From assembly GCA_965222895.1 (NCBI GenBank), contig CBDCVB010000002.1, positions 992,001 through 1,056,000 on the forward strand: a stretch of 64,000 nt of DNA, written 5' to 3'. The notes under the pieces were generated by a model. The model saw only the letters and a list, made by a program, of their open reading frames with translations. It was not told where the DNA came from and did not search any database. This document shows positions 1-9,159 of this stretch, in pieces. This stretch comes from Bin87 sp965222895 (GTDB taxonomy: Bacteria > Chloroflexota > Dehalococcoidia > Lucifugimonadales > UBA3495). The position numbers and the translations under genes were made by a program. Position 1 is the first letter of the stretch; the number at the start of each line of letters is the position of its first letter.

Positions 1-88
1 GCGGGAACCAGTAGGGGGAGTTGATGCGGACGACGTGGTTTTCGGCTGAGTTGTAATAGATGCCGAATCTGGCTGCTTGCTGTTGCAT
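1..88 (-). CDS. 5' end of an unidentified protein, cut by the window edge
   Basis: An ATG at 88 on the minus strand opens a frame that stays open to the window edge (29 codons). The first residues read MQQQAARFGIYYNSAENH, followed by VVRINSPYWF. A purine-rich stretch lies a few bases upstream of the ATG. It would be the next gene after the DoxX gene on the same strand, with a gap of only 22 bases, so co-transcription is likely. I do not recognise the family; the fragment is too short for an assignment. Confidence 0.45.
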   Translation of the reverse strand, partial: MQQQAARFGIYYNSAENHVVRINSPYWFP

Positions 89-110
89 AATCCGTATATC
101 CTATCCGGCC

Positions 111-635
111 TCAGGATGACGCCGGACGATAGATTGTGTTCCCGGATACCGACCCGTGCCGGCTAGAAATTTCCCGTTTGAGAATCAGGCGTTCCAAGCC
201 CCACTTGCGGCTGCCCATGACGCCAATGATACCGGCGATGGTGAACCACAGGATAGTCACTTCGCCGCCGTGAGCGCCAAAGGCCGAACCCATATCGCCC
301 GGTGGGTTGGGAAAAATGTGTGGAGCGACCCCGCCGGAATGGACGGTGAAGTAGGCTATTACCATCGTAACGCAAAGCGCGCCGGCGCCCAGACGGGTAA
401 AAACCCCGGATGCAATCAGCAAGGCCGAAATGAGTTCAACCCAGCCGGCGATGTCCACGCGCGCCCCCAGGGGGTGATCCGCCGGAAAGCCCCACATCAG
501 CAGCGCTTTTTGCGCCCCGTGCAGAGATACGATAAAAGCGAAAAGCAGCCGGAACACCAGATAGAATTCGTCGGCATAGTGCAACAGGAAACGCCCGAAT
601 ACGGATGTGTCCGAGGTCGTGGTATTGGTGGCCAT
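111..635 (-). CDS. DoxX family membrane protein
   Basis: A 174-residue integral membrane protein with about four hydrophobic segments: residues ~25-45, ~62-80, ~82-100 and ~122-140. The order and the small-residue-rich second helix (WVELISALLIASGVFTRLGA) fit the DoxX/DoxD-like family. Members sit in the cytoplasmic membrane and are variously linked to quinone or thiosulfate redox chemistry or thiol stress; the exact substrate cannot be told here. The C-terminal ~25 residues are basic and probably cytoplasmic. It lies 38 bases after purA on the same strand but has no obvious functional tie to purine synthesis. Confidence 0.85.
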   Translation of the reverse strand: MATNTTTSDTSVFGRFLLHYADEFYLVFRLLFAFIVSLHGAQKALLMWGFPADHPLGARVDIAGWVELISALLIASGVFTRLGAGALCVTMVIAYFTVHSGGVAPHIFPNPPGDMGSAFGAHGGEVTILWFTIAGIIGVMGSRKWGLERLILKREISSRHGSVSGNTIYRPASS

Positions 636-673
636 TGTGCGTACCTCAGTGTGCGCGAGAAGTTACCGTGCCG

Positions 674-1960
674 CTAATGGATTACGGGAGCGATGGCGAT
701 GGTTTCGTCGCGGCTGGGGCCGGTGGAGATAATCTGCGCCCGACAGCCAACCAACTCCTCAATCCGGCGAACGTAGGCCAGGGCATTGGCCGGCAGTTGG
801 TCGGTGCGGGTCGTGCTGGCGGTGGGGTCGTCCCAACCGGGCATCTTCTCGTAGATGGGCTCGCACCGTTCCAACAGGCCGGTGTTGGCTGGGAAGCGGT
901 CGACATCCTGGCCGTCGGCGCGGTACCCAACGCAAATTTTCACCGAGTCCATGCCGTCGAGGATGTCCAGACGGGTCAACACCATGCCGGTGAAACCGTT
1001 TATCTCCCGGCTGTACCGAGCGGCCACCGCGTCAAACCAGCCGATGCGACGAGGCCGGCCGGTAGTGGTTCCGTACTCGTGGGCCTTTTCGCGCAGGTCT
1101 TCACCGGCCTGGTCGAGCATCTCGGTGGGCATCGGCCCGCCGCCGACGCGGGTTGAGTAGGCTTTGAAAACGCCAACTACGCCTTTGATTGCCTGCGGGT
1201 TTATGCCCAAGCCGGTAATTGCTCCCCCGATGGAGGGCGACGATGAGGTTACGTAGGGATATGACCCGTGGTCGATGTCCAGCAGCGTCCCCTGCGCGCC
1301 TTCCAGCAGAATCTTCTTGCCGCGCGCCAGCAGGTCCTGGATCAACTGCTCGGTAGGACGCACGAACGGGCGGAGTTGCTCGGCCCAATAGAGGCAACGG
1401 GCAATCACATCGTCAACGTCCAGCGGGTCGCCCTCAAAGACGCCCCGGATTACCCGGTTCTTCATCGTTACCGCAGCAGCCACCTGGTCGGGCAAACGTT
1501 TGGTGTCCAGCAGGTCGCCGACGCGGATGCCGTCCCGGGACGCCTTGTCCACGTAGGCAGGGCCGATGCCCTGGCCGGTAGTGCCGATAGCGCCGCTACC
1601 GCGGGCCTTCTCCTGAAGGGCGTCCAATGTCAGATGGTAGGGCATGATGACGTGGGCCCGGTCGCTGACGAAGAGGCGGGCGGTGTCGATGCCCTGCTGT
1701 TGCAGCCCGGCCATTTCACCCAACAACACGTCGGGATTGACCACGACGCCGTTGCCGATAATGCCAATAACGTCAGGCCAGCAGATGCCCGAAGGGACGA
1801 GGTGCAGCTGGAATTCGCCGCGCTCATTGACCACGGTGTGGCCGGCGTTGTTGCCGCCGGCGTAACGGACTACACAATCGGATTGACCGGCAAGGTAGTC
1901 AATCACCTTCCCCTTGCCCTCATCTCCCCATTGTGCACCGATTACGGCATAGGCCGGCAT
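674..1960 (-). CDS. purA: adenylosuccinate synthetase
   Basis: Catalyses GTP-dependent ligation of IMP and aspartate to adenylosuccinate, the first committed step to AMP. The 428 residues match the family length. The N-terminus carries the signature GAQWGDEGKGKVIDYL (residues ~8-23) with the catalytic Asp and the P-loop-like GDEGKGK. The NNAGHTV motif with the catalytic His follows, and the IMP/GTP-binding GTTGQGIGPAY lies near residue 130. C-terminal TRLDILDG and the ISTGPSRDETI tail are also typical. A GGAG element sits just upstream of the ATG. Nothing looks damaged. Confidence 0.98.
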   Translation of the reverse strand: MPAYAVIGAQWGDEGKGKVIDYLAGQSDCVVRYAGGNNAGHTVVNERGEFQLHLVPSGICWPDVIGIIGNGVVVNPDVLLGEMAGLQQQGIDTARLFVSDRAHVIMPYHLTLDALQEKARGSGAIGTTGQGIGPAYVDKASRDGIRVGDLLDTKRLPDQVAAAVTMKNRVIRGVFEGDPLDVDDVIARCLYWAEQLRPFVRPTEQLIQDLLARGKKILLEGAQGTLLDIDHGSYPYVTSSSPSIGGAITGLGINPQAIKGVVGVFKAYSTRVGGGPMPTEMLDQAGEDLREKAHEYGTTTGRPRRIGWFDAVAARYSREINGFTGMVLTRLDILDGMDSVKICVGYRADGQDVDRFPANTGLLERCEPIYEKMPGWDDPTASTTRTDQLPANALAYVRRIEELVGCRAQIISTGPSRDETIAIAPVIH

Positions 1961-2531
1961 TATGATTCGCTCCAGGTTTTTCAGAAGTATCGCCGGGATG
2001 TTGGCGTTGCCCGCGAGCGGCAGCCAACCGTCCCTGACGCAAGTTTGGTGGCAACGCTGCCACCGACGGCAGTATAGCAGAAACCAGTTACGGGCAACAG
2101 GACTGACCGACCTTATCAGGACGATTGCAAAGTCATCAAAGCGCCCAAACCGTTGGCCCTGATCTCGTCGAAGAGCGGGTAATCAGAATCCATTTATGGT
2201 TCGACAGACTCACCACTAACGGATTCTCGGCGACTTTGCAATCGTCCTGCCGACCTTATCGGGTTCTACGTTGTCAAACCGCCCGCGCGGATTCCAGCGG
2301 ACATACGGGCATTGCGGATATACGGGAATGGAGGATGCAGACTGCAACTTCAACTGGCCGATGATAGTTTAGTGGGCATAGTTTGCGGTTTGCGGGATAT
2401 TTATCGTAAAAAAATAGCGATATACGTTAACACCGCCCGTTTTGCTATTGCGACCCGGAGATAACGGCGTTATAATCGCAGGCGATTTGGTGAGATGTAG
2501 AGTCCTATCCAGGGCGTTGGACGGTGATGCA
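1961..2531. other. intergenic region between purA and the M24 peptidase
   Basis: A divergent intergenic region of about 570 bases. It must hold the promoters of purA (minus) and the aminopeptidase (plus), but I could not place either with confidence. A 131-bp MITE-like element at 2118-2248 occupies the middle. The stretch 2330-2440 is AT-rich, which would suit a promoter for the plus-strand gene. Confidence 0.5.
2118..2248. mobile_element. MITE-like element with 17-bp terminal inverted repeats
   Basis: Perfect 17-bp inverted repeats, AGGACGATTGCAAAGTC at 2118-2134 and its complement at 2232-2248, bound a 131-bp segment with no coding capacity. An identical 11-bp sequence CCGACCTTATC flanks it at 2107-2117 and 2250-2260, which looks like a target duplication. 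Inside lie two inverted copies of a shorter motif around CTGATCTCGTCGAA and TTCGACAGACTCA. No matching autonomous element is in the window. Confidence 0.62.
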
Positions 2532-3860
2532 ATGACTACGCAAAACCCCGTTATTCAACCTGCGGAATTCGCCCGCCGGCGGCGGCGGTTGATGGACTCT
2601 CTTTCCGGCGGCGCTGTTGTACTGGCGGCGGGTCATGACGCGGCCCGCAACAATGATGTAGACCACGAGTATCGGCAGCCGTCGTCGTTCTGGTACCTGA
2701 CGGGTTTTGATGAGCCGGACGCGGTGGCCGTATTGCGCCCGGGCTCCGATACGCCATATACACTCTTCGTTCGCCCCTACGATCCGATGTTTGAGATTTG
2801 GGTTGGCCATCGCGCCGGAGTCGGTGGCGCGGTGGGTCCGTTGGGCGCCAACGCCGCCTATCCGCTGGAGCGGCTGGAAACCCAGTTGCCGAAGCTGCTG
2901 GCGGATGCCGAAACCGTTTACTACGCTTTGGGCAGCGATGACCAGCTCGACGACATTATCGCTGGCCTGGTGAAACGACGGCGCAATATGGCGCAGCGGG
3001 GCGTGAAAGGAGTGCGCAGGATCGAGGATCCCACCGGGCAAATCGACCTGATGCGGCTCAATAAGTCGGACGATGAAATCGGGCTGCTGCAACGGGCAAT
3101 TGACATCACGGCGCAGGGATTCCACTCGGCCATGCGGACGGCGGCCCCCGGTGTCTACGAATACGAGGTGCAGGCGGCGCTGGAGCGGTCGTTCCGCCAC
3201 CTGGGTTCACCGCGCAACGGCTACCCGTCGATCGTGGCCGGTGGCGCCAACGCCTGTGTGTTGCATTACATACGTAACCGGGAGGCGCTGGGCCCGGACG
3301 ACCTGCTTTTGATCGACGCGGGCGCGGAGTATGGCTACTACACCGCCGACGTTACGCGCACCTGGCCGGTTTCCGGGAAGTTCACCGGCCCGCAGCGCGA
3401 CCTCTATGACCTGGTGCTGGAGTCCCAGAACAAAGCCATCGCCGCGGTGAAGCCAGGCGTGGGGTTTGACGACGTGCATCGGGTCGCCACCATGACGCTG
3501 ATTGACGGGCTGGTCACGCTGGGTGTGCTGGAAGGCAGCGCCGACGACATTATGAACCGGCAGGCTTACCGCGACTACTATATGCACGCCACGTCGCACT
3601 GGCTCGGTCTGGACGTGCATGACTGCGGCCCCTACCGCGACGATCGGGGGCAAACCCGCCTGCGTCCGGGAATGGTGCTGACCGTCGAACCCGGCCTCTA
3701 CTTCGGCCGTCAGGCCAAACACGCCCCCGAAATCTATCGCGGCATTGGAATCCGTATTGAGGATGACGTTTTGGTCACCGAAGATGGCTGCCGTGTCCTT
3801 TCGGAAGGGATTCCCAAAGAACCTGCGGAACTGGAAGCAATTGTTTCAGATTCGCGCTGA
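2532..3860 (+). CDS. pepP: Xaa-Pro aminopeptidase (peptidase M24B, aminopeptidase P type)
   Basis: Removes N-terminal residues that precede proline; a cytoplasmic dinuclear metallopeptidase. Residues ~10-135 form the AMP_N domain (FARRRRRLMDSL, then HEYRQPSSFWYLTGF). The C-terminal pita-bread domain keeps the five metal ligands: two Asp in DAGAEYGYYTADVTRTWP, His in HATSHWLGLDVHD, Glu in TVEPGLYF and Glu in GIRIEDDVLV. I chose the ATG at 2532 (442 residues, close to family length) over an in-frame start 90 bases upstream, because the upstream 30 residues are not conserved-looking. A hairpin terminator follows at 4040. Confidence 0.93.
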   Translation: MTTQNPVIQPAEFARRRRRLMDSLSGGAVVLAAGHDAARNNDVDHEYRQPSSFWYLTGFDEPDAVAVLRPGSDTPYTLFVRPYDPMFEIWVGHRAGVGGAVGPLGANAAYPLERLETQLPKLLADAETVYYALGSDDQLDDIIAGLVKRRRNMAQRGVKGVRRIEDPTGQIDLMRLNKSDDEIGLLQRAIDITAQGFHSAMRTAAPGVYEYEVQAALERSFRHLGSPRNGYPSIVAGGANACVLHYIRNREALGPDDLLLIDAGAEYGYYTADVTRTWPVSGKFTGPQRDLYDLVLESQNKAIAAVKPGVGFDDVHRVATMTLIDGLVTLGVLEGSADDIMNRQAYRDYYMHATSHWLGLDVHDCGPYRDDRGQTRLRPGMVLTVEPGLYFGRQAKHAPEIYRGIGIRIEDDVLVTEDGCRVLSEGIPKEPAELEAIVSDSR

Positions 3861-4235
3861 GTAATGACCAGGCTAACCGAAACAGCAACGGTGATCTGTT
3901 GTCCTGGACTCGGTAGTGAGGGGGGCGCTCATCTCCCACTTGTGGGTGCGAAGCTCCCCCTGCCAATCGCAGCGGGGGCGATACCAGTGATGCTGATGCC
4001 TCCCGCGATTGCCCCTGACTCGGGGCCCAGCGTTTTACCGGCGAGGAACTTATTCCCCGCCGTTTTTTGATTCTAAATGCCGGGATGGAGGGACTGGCGA
4101 ATCTCCGATGCGCCCGGGTGGATGTGCTCTTCCGCTTGCAAATGGCGTAGCGGCGGTTGGGCCGCGTCCGAATTGCCCTGGTGCAGTTGCGAGACTGCCG
4201 GCCAACACAACCTTGCTATCCTTCGAGGAGGGTCG
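3861..4235. other. intergenic region before the phosphate-binding protein gene
   Basis: A 375-base gap without a convincing gene. It contains a rho-independent terminator (4040-4068) and a strong ribosome-binding site GAGGAGGG at 4225-4232 for the next gene. Frames across 4077-4235 are open on the plus strand but their translation has no recognisable features. A promoter for the lipoprotein gene presumably lies between 4070 and 4220; I could not pick one out. Confidence 0.5.
4040..4068 (+). terminator. rho-independent terminator
   Basis: A nine-base stem GGCGAGGAA / TTCCCCGCC with one mismatch, a CTTA loop and a run of six T. It lies 180 bases beyond the aminopeptidase stop and in front of the lipoprotein gene. 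Confidence 0.6.
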
Positions 4236-5312
4236 ATGAGTCCGACCAACTTGTTCATCATCAAGAAGACATCCCAGCGGCTGCTGATGGTTGGCGCTCT
4301 GGGATTGGCAATCGCATTGGTGTTTGCGGCGTGTCAACCATCTGACGAGCCGGGGTCAACCCCAATACAAGAGCCTGGCACGAATATGTACGCAGACCTG
4401 GCAGGCGACATTGACATCGACGGTTCTTCGACGGTGTTCCCGATTACGGAGGCGGTGGCCGAAGAATTCGGCGACCTGACCGACGGCAACGTCCGCACGG
4501 TGGTGGGTATCTCCGGTACCGGTGGCGGATTCAAGAAGTTCTGCGACGGCGAAACGGTGATTTCGGATGCCTCGCGGCCCATCAAACAAAAGGAAGTCGA
4601 CGTGTGCGCAGCCAGGGGTGTTGAGTACATCGAGATTCCGGTGGCCATTGATGGATTGAGTGTGCTGGTAAACCCGGCCAACGAATTCGTGGAATGCCTG
4701 TCCGTTGACCAGCTCAACCTGATCTGGAGCCCGGAAGCCGAAGGAGTGGTGATGACGTGGGATCAGGTGGATCCGTCGTGGCCGGCCGAGGCAATCGAGC
4801 TGTACGCGCCCGGGGTTGACTCGGGAACCTTCGACTACTTCACTGAAGTCGTCAACGGCGACGGCGGCGTGTCGCGCGGCGATTTCGTGGCGTCGGAAGA
4901 CGACAACGTACTGGTGCAGGGTATTTCCGGGGACAAGTTCAGCCTGGGATATTTTGGCTATGCCTACTACGTGGAGAATCAGGACCGCTTGAAGGTAGTG
5001 CCCATTGACGGCGGGGCCGGCTGCATCGCTCCGACCGACGAAGCCATCAACAACGGTTTGTATGCGCCCTTGAGCCGGCCTTTGTTCATCTACGTGCGCG
5101 CGGACGCGGCGCAGGAAGACCACATCGCCGAGTTCGTGCGTTACTACCTGAGCGATAACGGTCAGCGTTTGGCCGCCTCGGTAGGGTATATCCCGTTCCT
5201 CTATGAGGTTTACAACCTGAGTTTGGCCAAGTTTGAAGCCGGAACCACCGGCACCGTGTTTGGTGGCGACAATGCCTTCAAGGGGCCGGTGGCGGAGGGA
5301 CTGACGAAGTAA
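4236..5312 (+). CDS. pstS: phosphate ABC transporter substrate-binding lipoprotein (PstS-like)
   Basis: A 358-residue exported lipoprotein that would capture phosphate outside the membrane and hand it to a PstCAB permease. A signal peptide (basic KK at 10-11, hydrophobic core ~16-31) ends in the lipobox VFAAC with the lipidated Cys at residue 33. The mature part shows PstS anion-binding motifs: DGSSTVFPITEAVAEEF, GTGGGFKKFC, SDASRPIK and GVDSGTFDYF. The start is fixed by GAGGAGGG three bases upstream. No pstC, pstA, pstB or phoU lies nearby, so partners must be elsewhere. A hairpin terminator follows the stop. Confidence 0.9.
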   Translation: MSPTNLFIIKKTSQRLLMVGALGLAIALVFAACQPSDEPGSTPIQEPGTNMYADLAGDIDIDGSSTVFPITEAVAEEFGDLTDGNVRTVVGISGTGGGFKKFCDGETVISDASRPIKQKEVDVCAARGVEYIEIPVAIDGLSVLVNPANEFVECLSVDQLNLIWSPEAEGVVMTWDQVDPSWPAEAIELYAPGVDSGTFDYFTEVVNGDGGVSRGDFVASEDDNVLVQGISGDKFSLGYFGYAYYVENQDRLKVVPIDGGAGCIAPTDEAINNGLYAPLSRPLFIYVRADAAQEDHIAEFVRYYLSDNGQRLAASVGYIPFLYEVYNLSLAKFEAGTTGTVFGGDNAFKGPVAEGLTK

Positions 5313-5364
5313 TTTATCCCGCGACCAATTCGACCGATAACCTGCCGTGAGGTGGGTTCGCCGG

Positions 5365-5396
5365 CGGCGGGACCGACTTTTGGTCTTGCCGCTTTT
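5365..5396 (+). terminator. rho-independent terminator after pstS
   Basis: Ten-base stem CGGCGGGACC / GGTCTTGCCG (two G-U pairs), seven-base loop, then CTTTT. It lies between convergent genes and may serve the plus strand mainly. Confidence 0.55.
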
Positions 5397-5456
5397 GCGT
5401 TTGACTGTGGCCGCGAGAACATCTTCACGCAACCGGCTGACGGTGGCCCAGGCCGG

Positions 5457-6914
5457 TTATTCCCGTTCCAGAAACTCCCTTACCTGCTGCATCAACGGCT
5501 CGCGGTCGTAGACGCTCAACAGCAGGGCGGCGTTACGCATCCAATCGCCCTGGAAGTACCGCTCGTATAGCACCTGGCGTGCGCCAAACGCGCTGCACGC
5601 GGTGTCCCAGGCGAGGCGGAACAGGCGGACGCGCTCGCGGGCGGTGGCAGTATCGGTGTCGAGATAAGCGTCCAGCACCGCACTGAGAGGGCCGTTGAAA
5701 TCACCCTCGGAAGGCAGGGCCATCAGGCTGCTGGATCCCAGCAACTGGATGATCTCAGCCATGCGCGGATACATCTTGATGAACAGGTTGCGGGCTACGT
5801 TGAGCGGCACGCGGTCGGGGAGCATCACGCCCCATTCGTCAATGGCGGCGTTGACTTCCGATTGGGTGAGCAGGGCTTTGGTTATCTCCAGATTTTCGAC
5901 CAGCTCGGCCAGCAATCCCTGAATCTGGGGGATTTCACCGCTGCCCAGAGTTTCCACCATCAGGCTGGCGATACCGGTCACAAACTCGCACTTGGCGACG
6001 TTTTTGGTTACTACCTGGTGTCCGGTGTGGACGTACTGTCCGGTGACCGCCGACATGGTGTTGCACTTGTGCCGGTCGCCGTACATGAACACCCGTTCCC
6101 AGGGCACCAGCACGTCGTCAAAAAAGACGATGGCATCCATTTCCTCGAAACGTGAACCCAGGGGGTGATCGAAATTGGACTTGCCGAGGTCGAAACTCTC
6201 CCGGCAGATGAATTTCAGGCCGTCGATTGCACAGGGCACGGCGAAGGCGAAGGCGTACTTGTGAGCATCCTCATCCCGCGCCAGCAGGTGGGAACGGGTG
6301 GGGTACACCATGATTTCATCGGACAGCGGCCCCAGCGTGGCCAGCACCCTTGGCCCACGGATGACCAGGCCGACATCCGTTTCCTTCACTACCTGCAACG
6401 CCACATCGGTAGCATAGTTCATCGAAGTGGCCGATGGCGCCCGATTGCGTTGCAGGTTCACCAGCGTGTGGGTCATGCAGATGTCGTTTTCGCGGACGTA
6501 TTGATAGTAGTTGATGACGTTCCGCTTGAACTCTGGCCGGTTGTCGCCGAAGAAGTCGCCGGCGGCGGCCATTGCCATGATGGTTACGTTCAGGAAATCG
6601 GGTGTGCGGCCCATCATCCCGTAGCTGGCGTGCGCCCAGTTGGACATCATGGTGCGACGCCGTGCCAGGTCGCCGGCGCTTTTCGGCGCCAGGAATGACA
6701 AACCCACCGGGTCGCCCGTCGTCGGTGAGGTGTAGGTCATCTGGCTGGCGATGGCCGGGTCGTGCTGCATATCGTACAGCGCGGCGATGGACTTTGCCCC
6801 GTTGGCCAAACCGGGGAACGCGGTTACATCGTGGATGCGCTTTCCATCCAGCCAGATTTCAGGGGACTGCTCTCTGAGTCCGTCCAGATATTCCTTCCCG
6901 GTGCGGGCCGGCAT
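5457..6914 (-). CDS. 4-hydroxyphenylacetate 3-hydroxylase family protein (HpaB type)
   Basis: A 485-residue member of the acyl-CoA dehydrogenase-fold HpaB family. These enzymes use FADH2 to hydroxylate phenols, or act as 4-hydroxybutyryl-CoA dehydratases. The N-terminus MPARTGKEYLDGLRE and the GRTPDFLNVTIMA block near residue 100 are typical. FFDDVLVPWERVF (~265-280) is the substrate/flavin-loop signature and HQVVTKNVAKCEFVTGIA begins the helical C-domain. No HpaC-like flavin reductase gene is adjacent, so the reductant source and the substrate are unknown. A strong AAGGAG lies upstream of the ATG. A dehydratase is the main alternative, but the Fe-S cysteines of that enzyme are not evident. 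Confidence 0.88.
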   Translation of the reverse strand: MPARTGKEYLDGLREQSPEIWLDGKRIHDVTAFPGLANGAKSIAALYDMQHDPAIASQMTYTSPTTGDPVGLSFLAPKSAGDLARRRTMMSNWAHASYGMMGRTPDFLNVTIMAMAAAGDFFGDNRPEFKRNVINYYQYVRENDICMTHTLVNLQRNRAPSATSMNYATDVALQVVKETDVGLVIRGPRVLATLGPLSDEIMVYPTRSHLLARDEDAHKYAFAFAVPCAIDGLKFICRESFDLGKSNFDHPLGSRFEEMDAIVFFDDVLVPWERVFMYGDRHKCNTMSAVTGQYVHTGHQVVTKNVAKCEFVTGIASLMVETLGSGEIPQIQGLLAELVENLEITKALLTQSEVNAAIDEWGVMLPDRVPLNVARNLFIKMYPRMAEIIQLLGSSSLMALPSEGDFNGPLSAVLDAYLDTDTATARERVRLFRLAWDTACSAFGARQVLYERYFQGDWMRNAALLLSVYDREPLMQQVREFLERE

Positions 6915-6953
6915 ACAAACACTCCTTGATGGTCGGTGGTGGCGCCAGGGGCG

Positions 6954-7835
6954 TCAGGTTCCCAGGTATCGTTTCAGCCAGTTCATGGCGTGGACGTTGA
7001 AGTCGGTACAGGGGCTGTGGGTCAGGTCGGGATACACCATCAGAGATTTGTGCGCGGTGATGTTGTCGAACACCGGTTTGATTGTTGGGTAAGGACACGT
7101 GGTGTCGGCCATGCCGATGTTGACCAGAGTGGGGCACTCAATGGCGTCGGCAAGCGTGAGGGTGTCAAAGTAATACAGGGTGTCGAGCATGGCTTGCCGT
7201 TGTTCAGGATGTTCCCGCACGTAGTCGCTCAGCTCGTGGTAGGGGCGGGTTTCGATGTCTATTGAGACGGGATAGTTGCACATGAACGGCTCTTCGGCCA
7301 CCGCGGCGGCGAGGCGATGGTCCAGGGCGGCCGTGGCCAGAGTGAACCCACCGCCCTGGCTGCGACTCCACATCCCGATGCGGTTGCTATCCACCTCGTC
7401 CCGTTCGGTCAGGAAATCGACGCCGCGCACGCAGTCCATGTAACCGGCCCGATAATAGTAGGCGTCGCGGTCGGTTACGTTGTAGGTCAGCTTGGTGCTG
7501 TGGGGCAAATCCCATTCCGGCACGCTGTCGCCCTGGGCGCGCGGGAAAAGGGTCAATACGGCAAAACCGTGCATGACCACGTGATAGGGGATGTCCTTCG
7601 CGCCGCCGTATCCGGGCACCGCCAGCATCCCCGGGAATTTTCCCGACGCCGGCAAATCCCGCGGGACGGTATAGAACCCACGCAATCGCTGGTTGCCGTA
7701 GCTGGAGAGCGTAACGTTCCAGGTTTCATACTCGCGGCCGCTGTGTTCCGGGCATTCAGTGAGGGCGGCGCCGACCGGCGTTTCGTCCAGTATCGAGCGA
7801 GTGGCGCTCCAAAAATCAGCTACGTTCTGGTTCAT
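6954..7835 (-). CDS. alpha/beta hydrolase, acetylxylan esterase/cephalosporin deacetylase-like
   Basis: A 293-residue serine hydrolase. The central region GMWSRSQGGGFTLATAAL gives the nucleophile Ser in a SQGG elbow typical of the AXE1 family, with the usual first Gly of GxSxG replaced. NIGMADTTCPYPTIKPVFDNI (~235-255) should supply the acidic residue and YPDLTHSPC near 270 the catalytic His. N-terminal GFYTVPRDLPASGKFPGMLAVPGYGG resembles the oxyanion strand of this family. It lies 39 bases downstream of nothing on its own strand but is followed at once by the HpaB-type gene, so the two may form one transcript. A decayed homologue is at 51.8-52.7 kb. Confidence 0.8.
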   Translation of the reverse strand: MNQNVADFWSATRSILDETPVGAALTECPEHSGREYETWNVTLSSYGNQRLRGFYTVPRDLPASGKFPGMLAVPGYGGAKDIPYHVVMHGFAVLTLFPRAQGDSVPEWDLPHSTKLTYNVTDRDAYYYRAGYMDCVRGVDFLTERDEVDSNRIGMWSRSQGGGFTLATAALDHRLAAAVAEEPFMCNYPVSIDIETRPYHELSDYVREHPEQRQAMLDTLYYFDTLTLADAIECPTLVNIGMADTTCPYPTIKPVFDNITAHKSLMVYPDLTHSPCTDFNVHAMNWLKRYLGT

Positions 7836-7938
7836 TGCTTGCCTCCGATTGCGTTAGTTTGGGTGGAACGGCGGCCCTGAATGAGTGATGCGCCGGCTGG
7901 CGGGCAGCTAGATATTATCACGGCCCACGGCGGCGGCC

Positions 7939-9159
7939 TTATCCTTGGGAGCCATCGGTTGGAGTCATCGGTTGGTAACCGTATTCCGATACGAGGAAAG
8001 GCACATTCTCGTTGACCAGTTCAATCACCTGATTGTTGATGTGCGAGGGGTTTTTCTGGAAATCTGCGATGGATGCCACGTATTGCGTCAGGTGGGGCGC
8101 AAAGGAGTCGTAACCATCCAGCTCCAGGTTTGCGTAAAGTTGCCGGATTTGACCCACTTTGTCCTGCTCCAGGGTTTCGTATCGGATTTCCACCAGCCGA
8201 CCGCAGGGAATCAACTCCCGTTGGTCCAGATACGCCAGCGCCATTTCGCGATAGACTTTGACCTGTCGCAGCAACAGTTCCTCGAAATTGACGCGCTGAA
8301 AGGCGTGCCAGTTGTTCATCAGCCGGAGCAGGTGGATGTAAGAACGCAGGGTGTCGTAGGGGTTGCGCTGGATGTAGACGAAGCGGGCGTCCGGGAACAA
8401 TTCGAGCAGGGTTGATATTCGGCTGGTGTTAGAGGGCGATTTTATCAACAGCGGCCGGTCGCCCATATTGAGGCTGGCGGCTTGCAGCAGGCGCAGGTAT
8501 TTCGCTTGCCACCGGTCGCGTTCGCGCTGGGTAACTCGTTGGTCCAGAAACAGGTAATTCAGGGCGTCATCTGCGTTGCGCGGAAAGTTCAGGGACACGT
8601 AGGGGCTGATCCCGGAGGTGCACATCATCGCAATCTCTTCTTCCTGCGGCATTGCGAAATCCACAGGGATATTGTCGATGCCCCGGTTCTCCGGTAGTTG
8701 CGATTCCAGCAGGCGACGAATGCGGCGCTGCCCGGCGAGGAACAGGTCAGGCAGTGCGGCCTGGTAGGTGTTGACGAACCCCCAGCGCGGGTCCATCGCC
8801 AGCAGGTTGTGAAGCAACGTGGTACCCGAGCGCCAGAAACCCAGGAGGAAAAGCGGCTCCGGGTGCAATTGGGTGCGACGAATCCGCCGTCCGTAAGCCA
8901 GGCTCTGCCACAGGCGGAGCGGAGAGAACAGCGCGTTGGCGGTCAGGACACCGCAGTAGCGGGGTAGAAACTCGCGGTCGATTCCGTAACGCATGCCCAG
9001 CCGCAAGGCCAACGACAGGCTGCCGGTAGCCAGGAAACTGTTAAATCCGGAAGCGAACGAACCGGCCCCGTTTGCTGCTCCCGGCGTATAGCCGCGGCGG
9101 GATCCGGTTCGGGATGGGCCGGGCGGTTGGCGTCCGTCGGTCAGTTGGGGGCTGGCCAT
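7939..9159 (-). CDS. sulfotransferase family protein
   Basis: Transfers a sulfuryl group from PAPS to a hydroxyl or amine acceptor; the acceptor is unknown. The 5'-phosphosulfate loop is in LLGFWRSGTTLLHNLL (residues ~105-120 from the chosen start), and the 3'-phosphate site in RFVYIQRNPYDTLRSYIH. I chose the ATG at 9159, which overlaps the 3' end of the APS kinase gene by 19 bases; an upstream in-frame ATG at 9207 would add 16 residues. The overlap implies translational coupling to cysC, which makes the donor PAPS. The protein is soluble by sequence, with no clear membrane anchor. Confidence 0.85.
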   Translation of the reverse strand: MASPQLTDGRQPPGPSRTGSRRGYTPGAANGAGSFASGFNSFLATGSLSLALRLGMRYGIDREFLPRYCGVLTANALFSPLRLWQSLAYGRRIRRTQLHPEPLFLLGFWRSGTTLLHNLLAMDPRWGFVNTYQAALPDLFLAGQRRIRRLLESQLPENRGIDNIPVDFAMPQEEEIAMMCTSGISPYVSLNFPRNADDALNYLFLDQRVTQRERDRWQAKYLRLLQAASLNMGDRPLLIKSPSNTSRISTLLELFPDARFVYIQRNPYDTLRSYIHLLRLMNNWHAFQRVNFEELLLRQVKVYREMALAYLDQRELIPCGRLVEIRYETLEQDKVGQIRQLYANLELDGYDSFAPHLTQYVASIADFQKNPSHINNQVIELVNENVPFLVSEYGYQPMTPTDGSQG

